Below are positions 31,785-41,971 of a DNA stretch of 64,000 nt, in pieces. Source of the DNA: Symsagittifera roscoffensis (Eukaryota; Xenacoelomorpha; Acoela; Convolutidae). Position 1 is the first letter of the stretch, and each line of letters opens with the position of its first letter. The position numbers were made by a program, and so were the translations under genes. The stretch covers positions 46,794,889-46,858,888 of the forward strand of contig NC_087071.1 of NCBI RefSeq assembly GCF_963678635.1, given 5' to 3'. The notes beneath the pieces are model-generated. The model was given only the letters and a program-made list of their open reading frames with translations, did no database searches and was not told where the DNA came from.

Positions 31785-32678
31785 TCATGTGGGCCGCTCT
31801 GGAAAGTTCGAACAGCTCGACAGCCCATCGTCCGTCTCTGACTTAAGTGATTTCACAAGACCTGATGAACCTTTTATTTTCTGTGATCGTCTCAAGATAC
31901 AAATTTTGTCCCTATGATTGGGACAATCAACGACTTCATTTTGTTTTGAGTTCTCAGTCATTTCATATCGGGTTTTCACCGGCAAAGCATATCCCAACTT
32001 CTTCCCTCTCTGTACCGTGATCGGTATATCAAGAGTATTCAACAAGACACTGACGCAGAGGCCGCTCTTCGTTATCGAGAAGGATCTTCCTAAAACAGCA
32101 GCACTTTGACTATTAGGATTCGGAACTATACACACTTGCTTGTTGTCACTTAGTTCATTGTAATTTTTCATCCTCAAGCCTACAATTGCCGCTTCATTCG
32201 CTTTTAGCCTCACCCTCCTACTCAAGAATACCGGTGCTTTGTTTTCATTTGCCATTATTAAATTTACCGGTTTGATTGCGTACATTCTATCCGGGTTCCG
32301 TATTCTGAACATTGCGTTATTTAGGTCAATCGCTACGTCGAAATTCCTGATGAAGTCTCTGCCTAAAATAAATTGGTCAGATTCATCTAGGTTTTCTACC
32401 ACAAGAAAGCTCATCCACAGGTTACGTTCCCCCGGATTGAGGGCTATTATTGGCGTTCTGCCCAACACCCGCAAGGCTCCTTTGTTTGCAGCTGACAGCC
32501 GTATTCTCGAGTCTATCAAGTCACCTTTGTTAAAGTCCATCCGTTCCCAAGTTTCAATTGGTATGACGCTCAAGACTGCTCCCGTATCAAGTAACCCACG
32601 TAATTGAGTCTTTTTGCCATTTATGTCTGCACGTGCCCTGTCACATCTGCTTCCGTCCCGATGTGCATCGCATCTTCT
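31785..32678 (-). CDS. pol: Aspartic protease, giant element
   Basis: The frame is open from 32678. The active site LLDTGAVLSVIP lies at about 32555-32594 (catalytic Asp codon 32586-32588), and a second retropepsin signature, FILGRDFI, follows. The TTG at 32573 is inside the protease and is not a start. The protease cleaves Gag and Pol in the particle. Upstream, in 32679-32840, protein sense jumps between three frames within about 170 bp, so the Gag-protease join is broken by at least two indels. Downstream it is in frame with RT across one TGA. The region after the active site (to about residue 200) is a conserved-looking linker. Confidence 0.85.
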   Translation of the reverse strand, partial: RRCDAHRDGSRCDRARADINGKKTQLRGLLDTGAVLSVIPIETWERMDFNKGDLIDSRIRLSAANKGALRVLGRTPIIALNPGERNLWMSFLVVENLDESDQFILGRDFIRNFDVAIDLNNAMFRIRNPDRMYAIKPVNLIMANENKAPVFLSRRVRLKANEAAIVGLRMKNYNELSDNKQVCIVPNPNSQSAAVLGRSFSITKSGLCVSVLLNTLDIPITVQRGKKLGYALPVKTRYEMTENSKQNEVVDCPNHRDKICILRRSQKIKGSSGLVKSLKSETDDGLSSCSNFPERPT

Positions 32679-32792
32679 TCAAGCATGGCGCAGTGTCCAA
32701 TCGATCTCACTTTCAATTCTTCTTTCCCTACGTAGATTTGCCCAATGTTATCATTGTCTTGGTATAGATGTTGATTCCATCTATGTTTAACA

Positions 32793-35132
32793 TCACCTCG
32801 TGTGGACCATAAGCTTCAGTATACCTGTTGTCAACACGTACCGACTTGCTACCCCCCTTGTGAGTAGTGCTCTCAATGCTCTAGAAGTCGTTTGCGGGCT
32901 TATGCCACTCAAGTAATCTGCGTACACATCAATGTGCATTATTGTCTGGTCATATGGTTCGCTCAAGTTTCTCGTAACTTCGTGGCCGCCCACAGTGATT
33001 ATCGACATTATTCTGGCCCCGATTTTCGATATGCCGAATGGCTTTCCCGTCACCATTTTTACAGTGTTACAATTTCCAGTCTTTGTCGCGCCCGATGCAA
33101 CCTCTGATGTTGGCTTCAATCCAGTTAATGCTTCGTTGAAATTCTGTCTTTCAATCTCCTGTTTTAGTCTTTGCTCTATTTCTTTCGCAGCCAGATCCTG
33201 TTTCACTTTGTTAATTGCTTCCGTCGCTGCTTTCTCATAATTTATCTCTAGAGAGTTCCCGGCTGTGGATTCTATCGCACCATTAACGTGTGTTACAGCT
33301 TTCACTGTTTTCGTCGGCAGTTCCGTGCTTGGTGCTCCTAAGTTCCTAGATTCAAACTCGTTTTGTCTATTCCGCTGATTCTGCACCGCCGCTAATGCCA
33401 ACTTATGTTTGGGGTGATTCTGGTCCTTGACCGCTTCCCAGAACAAGGGACAATCCATTCTGAAGTGCCCTTCTTGGTTACAGAAAAAGCATCTCGCGCC
33501 TATCTTGATGATTAAGCCACTATAGTACTCGTGTTCCTCCATTTGGCTCATGTCTTCCTCATCCGGTGCGTATCCTAGACTCTTCATGCCTTGTTTGTAT
33601 GTTGTGCAGTCAGCCACGTGGTGATCCGCCGACCCGCAGTAAGCGCATGATCTACGCTTGTCCATGTCATCTCTGGGCTTGTACCATGACGACCTCTGAG
33701 GTTGGCTTCCCCCTTGCGTGTTCCTGTTTTCTGAATATGAGTATTTCTTAGGTTTCATCAGCATGTATTCTCTTGATTTCTGTCTCATTTCTTCTGGGGT
33801 CGGTGCGCTGTCTTTCGACAATGTGTAGTATGTTGCTAACATTGTCCTTAAGTCATCACTTTTTACCCCATCAATGAACTTCGAGGCAATGCTAAAGTTC
33901 CTTCTGTTTGTCGACTCCTCTGGGTCACTCCTTCTTCCCAAGCTCTCAAGGTCATCTAGGAACCGATCAATTGACTCATCGTCCCTCTGCCTTCTCTTTT
34001 CAAATCGCATCATCGCTTGGTGACCCTTCATGCCTGACCCGAATTGATTCAGCAATATTTCGAAGATTTTGTCTGCGGTATCGCGTTCTTCTTCTTTCTT
34101 AGCAACCACGCATTTTAATGCCGTGCCTTCCAAGTTGCTGAGTATGGCTGTGCAAGCTTGTCTTTCGTCATTCAAGTTATCTTGCTGTAGATGTAATCTC
34201 ATGACTTCCACCCAAGTGTCAATGCATCCATCGGAGTCGTCTTTGAATTCCTTTGGTTTCTTGAAAGTTTTCCTTGATTTTCCTTCTCTTCTATCGCTCG
34301 AGTTCGTATTCCTCGTGGCGAAGGCCTCTAGGGTCCTATTCATCATCTCCCAAGTGCTTGCCCACGTCATGGCCTCCGGACCTGCATTGCTGTTAGCTGT
34401 AGAGTCTCCCGGACCACCCATTGTGTTTGATGTTCCACTTTTCATGATTGTTTTAGCAGCTGTTGGTGCTATGCTCACCGCATCCCGGGTTGAAGGCAAC
34501 GGTGTCGATTGCCGTTTGTTCCTTTGTAGTTCCACAAAGTCAACCTTGGTGCCTTGCGTGCGATCCACTGCCGGTCTTTCTTGTGAGGTAGAATTTCTCA
34601 AGATTGCATCCAATTTCGCCTGTATTGCACATGAAATTTCGGCCTGATTCCTGCTCATTGTGTCCATTCTTGTTTCCAGGCTCCCTAATTGGCTGTTGAC
34701 ATCATCATATCGACTTTTCAACTGTTGCATATCTTTTTTGATGTTCTTATCTCGTTCTTCATTGGTGGCATCTACCTTGTTCGACATCTGCTGGAGTCTT
34801 TCGTCTGTCGCCTTAGCCAGGTTAAAATAGCTATCCAGATAGTCGTGATTGTTGTACTTCAACTCCTTCTTTATTAAGTCTCTATCTTTCTCACTGTACT
34901 TTAGTTTTTTGTCGATCTGATTCAGTTTTGCCATCAAGTCGCCAAGCTCAAGAGTAGCTATTTCATGGTCAGCCGTCGTCCTGTCTTCGGCCCTAGTTTC
35001 TGTTCTGTTTTGTTCTTCATTTAGGTTGGCTTCTGTCGTCTTCGTGCTCACTGTTCCAAATGTTCGTGCTTTTTCATTCTTTTGTTCTTCAGCCGTGTTG
35101 TTTCTCGATTTCATTCCGACCATCATCGCCAA
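32793..35132 (-). CDS. gag: Gag (capsid and nucleocapsid), giant element
   Basis: 779 codons. The first 200 residues are charged and helical, with likely coiled coil. Residues about 280-450 have the look of a retrotransposon capsid (a GCIDTWVEVMRLHL helix and a DESIDRFLDDLESL helix). Two perfect CX2CX4HX4C zinc knuckles begin at C496 and C548 and would bind RNA. A Lys/Glu-rich helix follows. Protein sense leaves this frame shortly before its stop, near residue 760, and continues in another frame towards the protease. The ATG at 35132 is inside the protein, because the upstream piece at 35089-35538 supplies the N-terminus. Confidence 0.88.
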   Translation of the reverse strand: MAMMVGMKSRNNTAEEQKNEKARTFGTVSTKTTEANLNEEQNRTETRAEDRTTADHEIATLELGDLMAKLNQIDKKLKYSEKDRDLIKKELKYNNHDYLDSYFNLAKATDERLQQMSNKVDATNEERDKNIKKDMQQLKSRYDDVNSQLGSLETRMDTMSRNQAEISCAIQAKLDAILRNSTSQERPAVDRTQGTKVDFVELQRNKRQSTPLPSTRDAVSIAPTAAKTIMKSGTSNTMGGPGDSTANSNAGPEAMTWASTWEMMNRTLEAFATRNTNSSDRREGKSRKTFKKPKEFKDDSDGCIDTWVEVMRLHLQQDNLNDERQACTAILSNLEGTALKCVVAKKEEERDTADKIFEILLNQFGSGMKGHQAMMRFEKRRQRDDESIDRFLDDLESLGRRSDPEESTNRRNFSIASKFIDGVKSDDLRTMLATYYTLSKDSAPTPEEMRQKSREYMLMKPKKYSYSENRNTQGGSQPQRSSWYKPRDDMDKRRSCAYCGSADHHVADCTTYKQGMKSLGYAPDEEDMSQMEEHEYYSGLIIKIGARCFFCNQEGHFRMDCPLFWEAVKDQNHPKHKLALAAVQNQRNRQNEFESRNLGAPSTELPTKTVKAVTHVNGAIESTAGNSLEINYEKAATEAINKVKQDLAAKEIEQRLKQEIERQNFNEALTGLKPTSEVASGATKTGNCNTVKMVTGKPFGISKIGARIMSIITVGGHEVTRNLSEPYDQTIMHIDVYADYLSGISPQTTSRALRALLTRGVASRYVLTTGILKLMVHTR

Positions 35133-35538
35133 CTTTTCTGTAAAGGATGTCTTTTTTTGCCTGAGAGTCGTCTTTCACCGTTTCTTCGGTATTGCCTGTT
35201 GTGTCTTCCAATGCATCTATCGGCGAAAACTCCACGGTTTTTGGATTTTGATCTTCCATATGGGGCATCGGTGTGGATTCCGTTGTCTTCTTCTCCACTT
35301 CATCTACGCTCTGGTCTGGTGTCTCTAGATCGATTTCAATCGTGGGCTCCGCTTTTTTGTCTTTAGCACCTTCTCTCGTCTTGTTCTCGGTGCTACTCCT
35401 CGTGCTGACCAAGCTAACTGAAAAATTATCTTTCGTTTTCTTTGAGCCCATTGATGTCGTTCCGCGCAGCGACGAGTTATATTTCGTGTTTGATCCAGTT
35501 GACCTTTTTCCGAGCACCGGTACCCAACTCCGTCTCAT
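35089..35538 (-). CDS. gag: N-terminal piece of Gag, giant element
   Basis: 149 codons from ATG 35538. Disordered, rich in T, S, K and E. Protein sense passes from this frame into the 32793-35132 frame at a run of seven A (minus strand) near 35150, where one extra base explains the break. The overlap and composition support one original Gag. The 5' end of the ORF lies about 250 bp from the minisatellite in the leader. Confidence 0.65.
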   Translation of the reverse strand: MRRSWVPVLGKRSTGSNTKYNSSLRGTTSMGSKKTKDNFSVSLVSTRSSTENKTREGAKDKKAEPTIEIDLETPDQSVDEVEKKTTESTPMPHMEDQNPKTVEFSPIDALEDTTGNTEETVKDDSQAKKDILYRKVGDDGRNEIEKQHG

Positions 35539-35782
35539 TATTTCTATTTACAATTGCTCCTATTTACAATATTACTATATACACAATTCTATTCTAAGAA
35601 TAAAATCTGTTGTGGAAAAATTACTCAAAGGAAATATACAACGTGATAAAAACTATGTTCCCAATTCTCTTTCAAGATCTTCCGAGGAACTTTCTTTATT
35701 TGTGGTCACAACCGTACCCGGTTCCTATTATTTTTGTTAATTCTAACCTAAAACACTTATTGTGGTTTTGTTCCAATTTTTA

Positions 35783-36612
35783 TACCGTCCCAAGACCTTC
35801 TTTCTACTGTCTCAAGACTGTCCAGTACTGTCCCAGTACTTTTTGTTAGTGTCCCAAGACCCCTGTCCCAAGGGTACTGTCCCAAGACCACTGTCCCAAG
35901 ACCACTATCCCAAGACTAGTGTCCCCAGACCACTGTCCCAAGACCACTATCCCAAGGCTAGTGTCCCAAGACCACTGTCCCAAGACCACTATCCCAAGGC
36001 TAGTGTCCCAAGACTACTGTCCCAAGGCTAGTGTCCCAAGACCACTGTCCCAAGACCACTGTCCCAAGGCCAGTGTCCCAAGACCAATGTTCCAAGGCTA
36101 GTGTCCCAAGACCACTGTCCCAAGACTAGTGTCTCAAGACCACTGTCCCAAGACCACTATCACAAGGCTACTGTCCCAAGGCTAGTGTCCCAAGACCACT
36201 GTCCCAAGACCACTATCCCAAGACCACTATCCCAAGGCTAGTGTCCCAAGACCACTATCCCAAGACCACTATCCCAAGGCTAGTGTCCCAGGACCACTGT
36301 CCCAAGACTACTATCCCAAGGCTACTGTCCCAAGGCTAGTGTCCCAAAACCACTGTCCCAAGACCACTATCCCAAGACCACTATCCCAAGGCTAGTGTCC
36401 CAAGACCACTGTCCCAAGACCACTATCCCAAGACCACTATCCCAAGGCTAGTGTCCCAAGACCACTGTCCCAAGACTACTATCCCAAGGCTACTGTCCCA
36501 AGGCTAGTGTCCCAAGACCACTGTCCCAAGACTTCTTTGGTACTGTCCCAAGACTGCACTGTCCCAAGACTTATTTGGTACTGTCCCAAGACTGCACTGT
36601 TCCAAGACTGTT
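35783..36612. repeat. 14-bp minisatellite in the leader of the giant element
   Basis: About 55-60 copies of a 14-bp unit. Three variants alternate: AAGACCACTGTCCC, AAGACCACTATCCC and AAGGCTAGTGTCCC, giving a 42-bp higher-order repeat in places. The edges are more diverged (for example TTTGGTACTGTCCCAAGACT at the right end). It lies between the 5' LTR and gag. Plus-strand open frames through it are a by-product of the 42-bp period. Confidence 0.95.
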
Positions 36613-38120
36613 AACAAGTGTCCGAGCGTTGGGACCTCTTCTTTCTTCGTTGTAGGGACTTCTTGATACCTTGTACCACCACTCAAGCTCTAGTAAAGTT
36701 TTCCCAAAAACCCTCTCTTAAAGGCCAAATGCTGACCCCCCTTTTTTAGTTACCTCTTTTTCAATGTTCCAAGCAATTTGAAACCAAAACCTGTGCGCAG
36801 GTATCTTGTGATCACCTGTTCGTATAAAAACCAAACACAAATCCTCACCAAAATGCAACAAAAATCTAAGCAAGAAAAAATAATAAAAACAGAGAGATGA
36901 ACCCACCTAAAATTCAAAGGTGACAAATGTCTACCTTCTATCGAAAAAACGTCTGGTACCTGATTGCCACGCGTTTTTCTCCCCCCAACTAATGATCTTA
37001 TTGGGTATCACAAAAACTGTCTATGTCCGTTCCCCCCTACCAATCCGACCAGCGTACCTGCCTTAACTCGGTTTTAAATTTGGACATCCACTTATTATTA
37101 CCAACGCGTGTTAATGTCTAATGTAACTATATCAACGATGTCGATTAATTAGTTACTCTAATTTCCTCCCTTTTTACAATTTGCAACCGCCAACCTCTAA
37201 CCTAACCAGCCCCCCTTCTAACCTCCCCCCTTTTTAGCCCCCCTTCTTAAGCCTAAAATTACTTTAAGCACCGGGTGCTAAACCTCTCAAGAGAAAACCG
37301 TAGACCTGTCTCCAGGCCTGCTCAAGTAAAAACGATCCTCAAAACCGGGGGATTTCGCTTCACCAATTTTACACTTATCTCCTATAATGTAATGTGGATT
37401 TTAACGATACCCGTTCTGCCCGACTTGAGAACTCGAGAATTGCCAAATCCTTCTTGGCTGCTTTCCCACTCGACTGGTCACCTCTCCCAGTCAAGTCTCC
37501 TATTGGTTCAGCCCAAGTGCTCCTGAACCACTTTCCCACTTGGCTGGTCACCTCTTCCAGTCAAGTCTCCTATTGGTTCAGCTCAAGTGCTCCTGAACCA
37601 CTTTCCCACTCGGCTGGTCACCTCTTCCAGTCCAGTCTCCTGGTTGTCTAGCTAAGTTCCAAGCTATCTGAAAACCTTTGACAACGCCCCACACTCGGGC
37701 ACCGTAATGAGGTTACTGGGTTAATTTGCTGGGTTGATCGAAACGATCGAACTTGTAAAACAGTATGGGTATACTATCTAATTAATATAAAGGTTTGATC
37801 CAACTAATCTGGTTTCAAAGTCACTGTCTTTTTTCGTTTTATGGTTTTTGTTCCTTTTTCTATTCTTTTTTGGTTTTTGTTTCGCTTTTTGTCTTTTTGC
37901 TCGTGTTTTTGTCCCCCTAGTTGCCCCCTTTACTCGGTTAGCTAAGCCTAGTTCGGAGAGCGTACCAGGAAGTTTTCTCGAGTTTTCTTAAAAAGCTATC
38001 ACGGTACAACCGGAAGGTTTGCACGTTCCCGCCGAACCGTACCACCGGTACTCTAGAATGGGCATGCCGCCCGGAGCTGTCTCAAGTGGGTTCGACTCCG
38101 TAGTCTTGATGTCGTAAACA
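36613..38120 (-). other. Untranslated leader of the giant element
   Basis: No supported gene. It contains several pyrimidine- and C-rich stretches (plus strand 'aacctccccccttttt') and the 70-bp repeat at 37461-37645. It would form the 5' leader RNA together with the minisatellite. Confidence 0.55.
37461..37645. repeat. 70-bp tandem repeat, about 2.7 copies
   Basis: CTTTCCCACT followed by CTGGTCACCTC and CAGTCAAGTCTCC recurs at 37461, 37531 and 37601, an exact 70-bp spacing, with few substitutions. It is in the leader of the giant element. Confidence 0.9.
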
Positions 38121-38133
38121 CCCAGGAGCGCCA
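38121..38133 (-). promoter_or_regulatory. Possible primer-binding site, giant element
   Basis: The minus strand reads TGGCGCTCCTGGG, 11 nt downstream of the 5' LTR end. It starts with TGG as a tRNA primer site should, but the offset is large and the matching tRNA was not identified. Confidence 0.3.
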
Positions 38134-38144
38134 TAAAAACACTA

Positions 38145-39046
38145 TGTAACATTCGTCTATTGCAGTCACACATGAGGCTTAAGAAAAATAGGCCCTATAA
38201 CCATTGGCTCAAGAGTCAGGGACACTATCTCTTGTGTTTTTCTACCTCAAATCAGTCGGAGCCAATTCGGTTCGCTTGTGACATGAGACTACGACCCGTT
38301 ACAGCTTAAGGCTACTACCAAAATATCCCCCCACTCTAGAAATAAGAACGTCCCCATACTTAGGTCTCAAAATACCCAAAATACATGAACGCCGTTAAAA
38401 ACCGGGTCGGAACAATCCGTTAAGTTACTTTTTATTAGACAGTGGAACTTCGATACATTTCAGATGGATCAACCTAAAACTCGCCTTACCTCAACATAAC
38501 AATCATAAAACACACTCTAGAAATTTAAATTAGTACTCACATTGTAGCACGCTCAAGAACTGGGAGTAATCAAGTCGGTAATCAACTCGAGAATTAAATA
38601 ATGTAACTAAAATGAGTTTAATGTTTGTCAATTTTAACAACAAGAATAAGTTTGTACTCTAGACTATAGTTTCTCGTGAACCATTGGGACACTCAAGTTG
38701 TCCACCTTTCCACCGAAGGTTCACTCTAGTCCAGTTTAGAATAATACTCCAAGTCACAATAATCCAGTTCGTGGGAACACGCTTCTTTCTGTTTCAAATA
38801 GGACAGCTCTACTCTAGCTTTTATTGTGTCGGAAATTGCGAATAGCAATTTCCTACTGATTTATCTTGCAACTTTCCCGCGATTGTTACTCGATTGTTCT
38901 AATTTTTCTTTTTCTTTTTTCAGTTATCGCGAGAAAATCGTGCATGACAGGCTCCATTCGAATTTTTGAAAAATCAAATTTCACTTCAAAATTAAGTGCT
39001 CTGGTGTTTCTCAAGGTCAAACTTCCAAATATGAACGACTGGCACA
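38145..39046 (-). repeat. 5' LTR of the giant element
   Basis: 902 bp, TG...CA on the minus strand, matching 18735-19640 with roughly eight substitutions and one 4-bp indel by eye. The promoter of the element is expected within it. Confidence 0.92.
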
Positions 39047-40536
39047 TATAGAAATCAATGACTCTGAATCATCACCTGTTAATGTTGAATTACTAGTTAC
39101 TGAGTACCGATCTAAACGATTTGTCTGTCGACAAAAACAGTACCGAACTTAACTTAATTTTCTATGTGAACGATACATTCATTCACTGAAAGCGCAAATA
39201 GCTACAATTAACAAAATCACATCAAACATTCTTGAATGTGACCAGCAAATGGCTATACTAAGTTAAACTTGAACAAAACGGCGAAAAAAAATAAAAGAAT
39301 CAATTTTGAAAACTTTAAAAACCTGGCAAACGTTGAAGGTTGCGTTTCATTTAGTATCAAAAAGGTTGGATAATTTCGAACTTGAAGTTACTTGGGAAAA
39401 CATTCAGACTTAAAATTGAGTTCTCAATTACATGTCGAAATGATCACGAACAAAATCCTCCTATTTTTGGAATGCTTCAAGACCGAGAGTACTTAAACTG
39501 GACACATCGTAGAATGGTATAAGATCAACAAGCAATCGGTTTCGCAAAATGCGATACTTGACTTGCTTAGGCCAACGCAGGCGTAACATCAGAAAAGCCA
39601 CTTGAAATTAAAAGTTAAGGAAAAACTGAATTGTTCTTCGTGAAAAGAGCAGATTTACTAAGGGTCCTACGATAACAACGTTTAGGTTTCCCTACAACCG
39701 ATTCAAACAGAATAGTAAGTTACAATTTGAAGGCATCACGAACCAAAAAAGTAGCTTAAATGATCACCTTAATCACAAGAGATCTGTTCTTAAGTAAGTT
39801 AGACAAAAATTTTACCTAAATCTTAGAGTTCATCCAAATCGATCATCCAGAGTTCGTCCAGAATTTGTTAAAATAGCCGAAAAACAAAAATCAAAAAACG
39901 AAAACTTTATTTTGTACAATTGGACAGTTTGATTTAACGTTTGATTTATTTAGGGTTGGTTAGTTTCTGAATCACGTGAGTGTCGGTCTCTAGTTCACAG
40001 CTTCGCCCCTCCAACCCATTGATTTCTTCTTGCTTATTGTATTTACACATGCATACAATTTTCAGTTTTAAGATCTTTTTCATTTGTCCCCCTTGGTGTT
40101 CTCTCAAGTTTGATTTACGAAAACGACTGAGTCAAGCTCATCAGCTTACCAAAGATCAGCTTCCTTTGTTCAAGCTTGAGCCCAACATTTAACCTATAGA
40201 AAAAAAACGATAAAAACTTGCTCGCTCGCTCATTGATATCAAAAACTTCGATGGTCAAATTCAAGCTCTTTTTCTCTTGTCTCCCTTGATTTTCTCTGAA
40301 AATCGGTTTATGAAAGCCTGTATAAAATGACTTTTGATAGTGTTAACTTCAACGCAACCTGTGAACCTGTAACGAACCTGTAACTTCAACAACAGTTTTA
40401 AACAAAATTCTTAGGTGCAAATTGCCTTATCAATTACGTTTAGTGTACTTTATATTGTAATTTAAAAAAGAGGCGAGAAACTGAAAACAAACAAAGCAAA
40501 ATAGAATTCTTCCCGGGTCGAGGTCTACGACTAATT
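39047..40536. other. AT-rich non-coding spacer
   Basis: No gene, RNA or repeat edge was supported between the giant element and the array. Confidence 0.55.
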
Positions 40537-40947
40537 TGAGTTAAGATATGATGGGTCTATAACTCATAGAGTAATTTCGGATAGGGTACACCGTCTGCTC
40601 GTCACGCTATCTTATTTTCGGCCGGATAGATTCGTGCAACTTCTTAGTCTAATACCGATCCTAATCTTACACTTATACCTGCTAGTCTCAGGGTGTTTAA
40701 CTAGTCTCTGCTAGGCTCAATAGATCTAGAGTATACTGGTATTATTGCGACTGCTGAAGTACTCGGGAGAGGCCACTAATTTCTAAGTAAAATTCAAATC
40801 TCTCTGGTGCTGAAATTACAAGTAATTTCAGCACTTACAAATAAGTGGGTTGTTAGTTGGATGGATTGTGATTCGTTAATATTAAATAATTTACAGTGGT
40901 AAAATATCTAATTTATAAATAATAAAATGTAGTTTAGATCAGGTTCC
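40537..40947. repeat. 411-bp repeat, copy 1
   Basis: Starts TGAGTTAAGATATGATGGGT and ends GATCAGGTTCC. It contains a perfect 13-bp inverted repeat (GTGCTGAAATTAC, 40807-40834). Unlike the other copies it is followed by a different sequence, so it may mark the left edge of the array. Confidence 0.9.
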
Positions 40948-41128
40948 ACCCATCCGGGGCTTACAGAGTTTTTGAGTTTTTATCTCTTTCTTCTGCAAAG
41001 AAGGATGGATGATGAACGTTGGTATGTGGGGAACATCATTTTCTTTTTCTTGTTCCTTGGAGAAGAGAGGTCCAGGAAACTAGAGTCGTCGACATAGTTT
41101 CTCTTCAAGAGAAACGTTCCAGAACGCT

Positions 41129-41882
41129 GGATTGATGGACAGGAATTTATCTTCTTGTCATTCGACAACAAATGCGATCCCCAATGAAATCGTTTAGATT
41201 CCAAAATCCAAAATGCTTTGCTATGTGAGTTTTGTTTGCATTTGTGGAGAACTGTTTTGTGATCAGCCTCATCTGGGAATGGCGTGAAATTCGTGTTTGG
41301 AAGGGATGCCTTGTTACACGGATCTGTACGTATACTTGAACATCGAGGTGGTCATTGGTCTGGTTCAATGAAGTCCTTTGCTGCGAAGTCAAGTCGTACT
41401 CTAAATCCTTTGAGTTATAATTGTGTGCGGCATGTCAGTTGGGGTTGATAGCAATTCTTTTTGTTCGAGTTGTGATGGGATCGTCTAGTCTTTGGATGTT
41501 CGTCTTTGTTGCTGTGTGTGATCTATGTACTGCATATTATGATTTACTTTTTATAGATTTTAGTTAATTGCTTTTTAGTTATGATCTTGGTTAGTTATTT
41601 TCACAAAAGCGTTTTATTTTAGTTCAGTTATTTTGAAGAGTTACTCACCCTTGAGTACCTCTTATAAAAAATAGAAGTGTGGTCACAAAGCGTGGGTGTA
41701 GCGCGGTGGGTTAGGCCGGCTATACGCATGCTCAGGACGTCCTCTCTGGTGGATTAGGCCAGGAGTGGGAGTATGATTTCGTGCTGTTTCTTTGAGGGGT
41801 CCTGTTTTGTGTTAACATTATATGGTGGTTTCTTCTGGGCTTTCTTATGTTACTTATGGTTGTGTCCTTTTTTCAAAAATCA
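41129..41882. repeat. 0.75-kb array block, copy 1
   Basis: Matches 52750-53503 and 61766-62517. It contains an 81-codon minus-strand open frame (41147-41392) kept in all three copies, but the copies are too alike for that to be evidence of selection. A GC-richer stretch with 'gtgtagcgcggtgggttagg' follows. The function is unknown. About 460 bp present to the right in unit 2 are missing here. Confidence 0.8.
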
Positions 41883-41971
41883 ATTTTCCGTTTTTGCAGA
41901 TGATGTGTGATGAGAAGACTAGAAAATGAAGTTTAACATTATAGAAAATGGTTAGTAGATTTTATATTTAT

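Larger units (their letters stand above)
18735..39046 (-). mobile_element. Giant (20.3 kb) LTR retroelement with macro and SGNH domains, no recognised integrase
   Basis: Direct repeats of 906 bp (18735-19640) and 902 bp (38145-39046), TG...CA on the minus strand, flank a GC-richer interior. By eye they differ by roughly eight substitutions and one 4-bp indel, about 1%. The flanks (TATAT left, TATAG right) give only an imperfect 5-bp duplication. Gene order on the minus strand: leader, gag, protease, RT-RNase H, acidic linker, macro domain, gap of about 450 bp, then a second long polyprotein with coiled coil, two SGNH-like domains and unidentified regions. About ten frameshifts and three in-frame stops break this copy. 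The composition is clearly higher in G+C than the surroundings, as expected for a mobile element of different history. Confidence 0.88.

Noticed and set aside
35762-36101. Plus-strand open frames through the 14-bp minisatellite
   Set aside because: Their length follows from the 42-bp period; the repetitive peptide has no other support.
35783-36612. CRISPR-like array
   Set aside because: Units are contiguous without unique spacers, and the genome is animal-like; it is a minisatellite.
41147-41392. 81-codon ORF in the 0.75-kb block as a gene
   Set aside because: It is present in three copies only because the blocks are nearly identical; no start context or domain supports it.
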